From contig PAMN02000013.1 of NCBI GenBank assembly GCA_002707335.2, positions 1-8,866 of the forward strand: DNA of 8,866 bases, in the 5' to 3' direction. Origin of the DNA: Methanobacteriota archaeon (GTDB lineage: Archaea; Thermoplasmatota; Poseidoniia; Poseidoniales; Poseidoniaceae). A model generated the notes under the pieces. It was not told the DNA's origin. It was given only the letters and a program-made list of their open reading frames with translations, and searched no databases. Below, piece by piece: positions 6,260 to 8,866 of the stretch. The position numbers were made by a program, and so were the translations under genes. Position 1 is the stretch's first letter. The number at the start of each line of letters is the position of its first letter.

Positions 6260-6869
6260 ACAGGTTGCTTTAACTGACCCTGTAGACCATTCTGTTGGTG
6301 GTGTGAGAGGACATCTGTTTAGACGAGCCTTTCACCTTGCGATGTCGGCAATACCATTTGTGTATTTTGAATATGGTGAGAAAATCTCGGATATTTTTGA
6401 ACTTGAGGTTTCCCAATTTGTATCTGCAGCAACGATTTTACTAATTGTAATAGAAGCCATTAGGCTAAAATTAGGTTTCACAATTTTCGGTCAAAGAGAT
6501 TACGAGGCAAAACAAGTAAGTGCACTTGCATGGGGCGGTATTGCAATTGGTCTAACACTAATCGCATTGCCAAATAATCCAGAATTCATTTGGCCTCTTG
6601 TTCTGTCATTGTCTCTAGGTGATCCGTTTTTGGGTGAATTGAGAAGAAAAGGCATTGAGAGTAGAAATGTCGTGATTATTGGTTCAATATTTATTGCAGC
6701 AATATGGCTAGCATCTTGGAATTTTGTTGATACGCCAATTATTTTGGTTGCAATTATGGGTCCGATTTGCGTCGCAGCGGAGTGGCCACGTCTAAGATGG
6801 ATCGATGATAACGCAACAATGTTACTTATTCCATTATTCACTGTTTTATTGCTTGTTCCGTGGTTATGA
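6252..6869 (+). CDS. Polytopic membrane protein, dolichol/phytol-kinase-like (SEC59/COG0170-type)
   Basis: This 205-residue integral membrane protein has about six hydrophobic segments (roughly 28-40, 54-70, 90-106, 112-122, 139-157, 160-176 and 189-205, some possibly re-entrant). Features shared with CTP-dependent polyprenol kinases and related cytidylyltransferases are RRAFHLA at 24-30 (R-x3-H motif), EAIR at 68-71, GDPFLGE at 123-129 and the C-terminal E-W-P...IDDN (177-187), where kinases have DDN before a Pro. The loop usually holding a GK...KSLEGS-type motif after the GD element is missing or replaced by ELRRKGIESRN, so activity on a lipid alcohol is uncertain. The ATG at 6252 lies inside the end of meaB (ATGACTGA overlap), implying coupled translation. 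A link to the propionate pathway is not obvious; it may simply share the transcript. Confidence 0.7.
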   Translation: MTEQVALTDPVDHSVGGVRGHLFRRAFHLAMSAIPFVYFEYGEKISDIFELEVSQFVSAATILLIVIEAIRLKLGFTIFGQRDYEAKQVSALAWGGIAIGLTLIALPNNPEFIWPLVLSLSLGDPFLGELRRKGIESRNVVIIGSIFIAAIWLASWNFVDTPIILVAIMGPICVAAEWPRLRWIDDNATMLLIPLFTVLLLVPWL

Positions 6870-6921
6870 AACCATTATGTTGAAATGGCGAGTTTATCTG
6901 CATTACATTAGGTGACACAAA

Positions 6922-7032
6922 ATGAGTGATGAAGAGACATCAAACGACCCGCCTCAGAGTACCTATCTGATGGTATTTTTGCTATCATTTGTCTTCCTAA
7001 TTATCACATTCTTTGTCTATCCACTCTGGTGA
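6922..7032 (+). CDS. 36-residue single-pass membrane peptide
   Basis: A very short gene with strong support: GGTGA at 6911-6915 six bases before the ATG, and a protein with a polar acidic start (MSDEETSNDPPQS) followed by one membrane helix (about 15-33, TYLMVFLLSFVFLIITFFV) ending in YPLW. The negative N-terminus suggests that end is outside or loosely inside; orientation is not certain. Size and build recall tiny accessory subunits of heme-copper oxidases or other membrane complexes, but no such complex is nearby and the resemblance is only general. It lies 52 bases after the kinase-like membrane protein and 42 before the asparagine synthetase gene, so it could belong to either transcript. 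Confidence 0.6.
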   Translation: MSDEETSNDPPQSTYLMVFLLSFVFLIITFFVYPLW

Positions 7033-7043
7033 TAGAAAGCAAG

Positions 7044-7058
7044 ACCTCTTCAAGAGGT
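7044..7058 (+). repeat. Perfect 7-bp inverted repeat ahead of the asparagine synthetase gene
   Basis: ACCTCTT, one base, AAGAGGT. In RNA the inner pairs would open to leave about five or six base pairs. It lies between the stop of the membrane peptide (7030-7032) and the GAGGGT ribosome binding site (7064-7069) of the next gene. It could be an operator for a dimeric regulator or a leader hairpin; no T-run follows, so it is not an obvious terminator. Confidence 0.5.
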
Positions 7059-7074
7059 AATTTGAGGGTTTAAT

Positions 7075-8787
7075 ATGTGCGGGATAGGCGGTATGCTTGG
7101 AAATCCCGACAAATCAGTTCTATATGGCATGATTAAATTGATGCATCACCGTGGTCCCGACGGTTCAGGTGTCTACGCTGATGATAGTTGTGGTTTAGCA
7201 CATTCTCGGCTTGCGATAGTAGATGTCGTGGGATCTCCACAACCAATTCATGGAGATGGAAAGGTGTGTGTAGTAAATGGAGAAATCTACAATTACAAAA
7301 AACTTCGAAATCCTCAGTACAATTACTCAACAAATGGGGACAGTGAAGTAATTTTGTCCCTACATTCTGGAAAAGGCTCCGCATTAGACCATGCTAAATG
7401 GATTTCAAAACTTGACGGAATGTTTGCTTTTGCATTATGGGCGGACAACCAACTAATTTTAGCAAGGGACGCCATGGGAATCAAGCCGTTATATCGTTCA
7501 AATTTAGGGAATTCACTTCTATTTGGAAGTGAGGTTAAGGCACTTAGAGCGCACGATGAATACAAATCAGAAATGGATTTTGAAGCAATTAAAGCTAGAA
7601 TTGCTTGGGAATATCCATTAGATGCATCATCATTATTCAAATCTACATATCAAGTTAGACCTGGTTCGATTGAGGTATGGGAACTAGTAAACAGTATTCC
7701 AACCTTGGTTAGTTCATGTAGGTTTGAACAACAGAAAGTTGAACCTGCCGTAAACTGGAATGACCCTGAAGGATTACTCGAGAGTTTTACACTTAGTGTG
7801 AGTGATAGATTGATGTCTGATGTTCCTTTGGGTATCGTACTTTCTGGTGGATTAGACTCGAGTTTAGTTTGTGCAGTTGCCAGGGAAGCAGCAGAAATTG
7901 CAGAACAACCAGTTCCTGCATGTTGGACAGTAGCAGAAAGCGAGGATAACCCTGATTGGAAAGCAGCTGAAGTAGTGGCATCCAGCCTAGATTTAGACCA
8001 TCATCAATATGTTTTGGGTGAGGATTCATTTGACAATCGTTTACCTGATTTATCATGGCATGGTGAAGATTTTGACCTCACAGTACTCTTTTTCCAACCA
8101 TTATTTGAAAAGATGGCCGATTCAGTAACTGTAGGTCTGTGTGGCCAAGGTGCTGATGAATTACATGCAGGTTATCCAAGGTACAAGGAACTGAATAATC
8201 ACTCACAATTAGTCAGAGGTAGACTAGAAAATATGAATTTTGATTTGTCAAACTTGGAAGGTGAAAATTGGTGGGCAGAAGATTTGAATCCGGAAAATCA
8301 TACCAAATCATTAGAGGATTTTCTACAATTTGAATTAGATCATGGTCAATTATCTAATTTTCAACTACGATTAGTTGACCGTCACTCAATGGCACATAGC
8401 CTTGAGGTAAGAGTTCCTTTCTTGGGTAGTAGACATCGCCTTGAATCGAATAAGTTGCCAATGAGTGAACGACTAATGAAGGGAGTGATGGAAAAAATAG
8501 CACTCAGAAAAGCCGCTGATTTGACCAATTTGCCTAAAGAAATAGTTCATAGGCCAAAATTACCAGCAGGCAGAGCCACTTCTCCAAGATTGATTGACAA
8601 AATATTGGCGGAGTTGAATCCACTTGTTCCAGAAATCGCAAATCGCTATTCTGAATTAGAACGAGAGTTAATTAAACAGCCAGAAATTTGCATAGGCATG
8701 GCTCTGTTTGAATCACTTCACATAGTTGATGGTGGCAGGTCGAAAAAGCAAGGTGATGCTAAATCACTGATTGAGGAGGTTCTATGA
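7075..8787 (+). CDS. asnB: Glutamine-hydrolysing asparagine synthetase family protein
   Basis: This 570-residue cytosolic amidotransferase has an N-terminal Ntn glutaminase domain (about 2-190) and a C-terminal ATP-pyrophosphatase domain (about 232-555). Glutaminase residues: nucleophile Cys2 (MCGIGG), Arg45 in SRLAIVD, NGEIYN at 68-73 and GDSE at 88-91. Synthetase residues: SGGLDSS at 257-263 (PP-loop binding ATP), GQGADEL at 357-363, DRHSMAHSLEVRVPFL at 435-450 and RPKLPAGR at 493-500. It would make asparagine from aspartate, ATP and glutamine. Two normally conserved sites differ: the Glu of the GEGxDE motif (Glu348 of the E. coli enzyme) is Gln358, and the Asp after PFL is Gly450, so another acceptor, or a lineage variant, is possible. 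Start: ATG 7075 with GAGGGT five bases upstream; Cys must follow Met for activity, which fixes it. The stop overlaps the next start. Confidence 0.9.
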   Translation: MCGIGGMLGNPDKSVLYGMIKLMHHRGPDGSGVYADDSCGLAHSRLAIVDVVGSPQPIHGDGKVCVVNGEIYNYKKLRNPQYNYSTNGDSEVILSLHSGKGSALDHAKWISKLDGMFAFALWADNQLILARDAMGIKPLYRSNLGNSLLFGSEVKALRAHDEYKSEMDFEAIKARIAWEYPLDASSLFKSTYQVRPGSIEVWELVNSIPTLVSSCRFEQQKVEPAVNWNDPEGLLESFTLSVSDRLMSDVPLGIVLSGGLDSSLVCAVAREAAEIAEQPVPACWTVAESEDNPDWKAAEVVASSLDLDHHQYVLGEDSFDNRLPDLSWHGEDFDLTVLFFQPLFEKMADSVTVGLCGQGADELHAGYPRYKELNNHSQLVRGRLENMNFDLSNLEGENWWAEDLNPENHTKSLEDFLQFELDHGQLSNFQLRLVDRHSMAHSLEVRVPFLGSRHRLESNKLPMSERLMKGVMEKIALRKAADLTNLPKEIVHRPKLPAGRATSPRLIDKILAELNPLVPEIANRYSELERELIKQPEICIGMALFESLHIVDGGRSKKQGDAKSLIEEVL

Positions 8788-8866
8788 TGTCAATATTACA
8801 CGATTTCACAGAAACACTCGAAGTAAAGAGAGATGAAATCACACAATGGATGGCTAAGAAGCGTTC
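8784..8866 (+). CDS. Start of an unidentified gene coupled to asnB (3' partial)
   Basis: The frame opens with two Met codons (8784 and 8787), the first overlapping the asnB stop as ATGATG/TGA. A strong GGAGGT site (8775-8780) lies inside the end of asnB three bases before the first ATG. Only 27 residues are visible: a mostly helical, charged start (LHDFTETLEVKRDEITQWM). I do not recognise the family from this much. The tight coupling suggests its product works with the amidotransferase, or at least in fixed ratio to it. Confidence 0.75.
   Translation, partial: MMSILHDFTETLEVKRDEITQWMAKKR

Overview
The window looks like part of a low-GC, gene-dense archaeal chromosome, most likely a marine euryarchaeon of the Marine Group II/Poseidoniales kind. 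The reasons are: ribosome binding sites of the GGTGAG/GGAGGTGA type just ahead of several starts; TATA-like boxes (TTTAATAT, GTTATAAC) at the right distance from starts that lack such a site; a methylmalonyl-CoA mutase whose B12-binding domain is a separate small protein; a dolichol/phytol-kinase-like membrane protein; and very short intergenic gaps. The lineage is an inference from style and gene content, not from a marker gene. No RNA gene, insertion sequence, CRISPR array or phage gene was seen.

Layout. Left block, + strand (1-2402): the 3' part of a CobW/ZNG1-type metallochaperone GTPase with an extra C-terminal SH3-like module, a small Cys-rich [2Fe-2S] thioredoxin-fold-like protein of the kind that accompanies CobW genes, then an M14-like (DUF2817) zinc carboxypeptidase behind its own probable promoter. 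Middle block, - strand (4898 down to 2455): propionyl-CoA carboxylase beta subunit, a 61-residue small protein that may be an accessory subunit, the biotin carrier protein, and a small Cys/His protein of unknown role. Right block, + strand (5000 to the end): methylmalonyl-CoA mutase B12-binding subunit, its G-protein chaperone MeaB, a polyprenol-kinase-like membrane protein, a 36-residue membrane peptide, a glutamine-dependent asparagine-synthetase-family enzyme, and the first codons of a gene overlapping its stop.

How it works together. The two divergent blocks meet at a roughly 100-base region with a palindromic TATA-like element (4950-4957) and encode successive steps of one pathway: biotin-dependent carboxylation of propionyl-CoA to methylmalonyl-CoA, then its B12-dependent rearrangement to succinyl-CoA. 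The biotin carboxylase, the mutase catalytic subunit and the epimerase are not in the window and must lie elsewhere if the pathway is complete. The CobW plus ferredoxin-like pair about 2.5 kb away is a metal/cobalamin-type context and may relate to the B12 demand, though that link is inferred.

The points most worth a second look are the small protein between the carboxylase beta subunit and the biotin carrier, the substitutions at two normally conserved sites of the asparagine synthetase domain (Gln358, Gly450), the SH3-like tail on the CobW protein, and the unannotated 36-residue membrane peptide.
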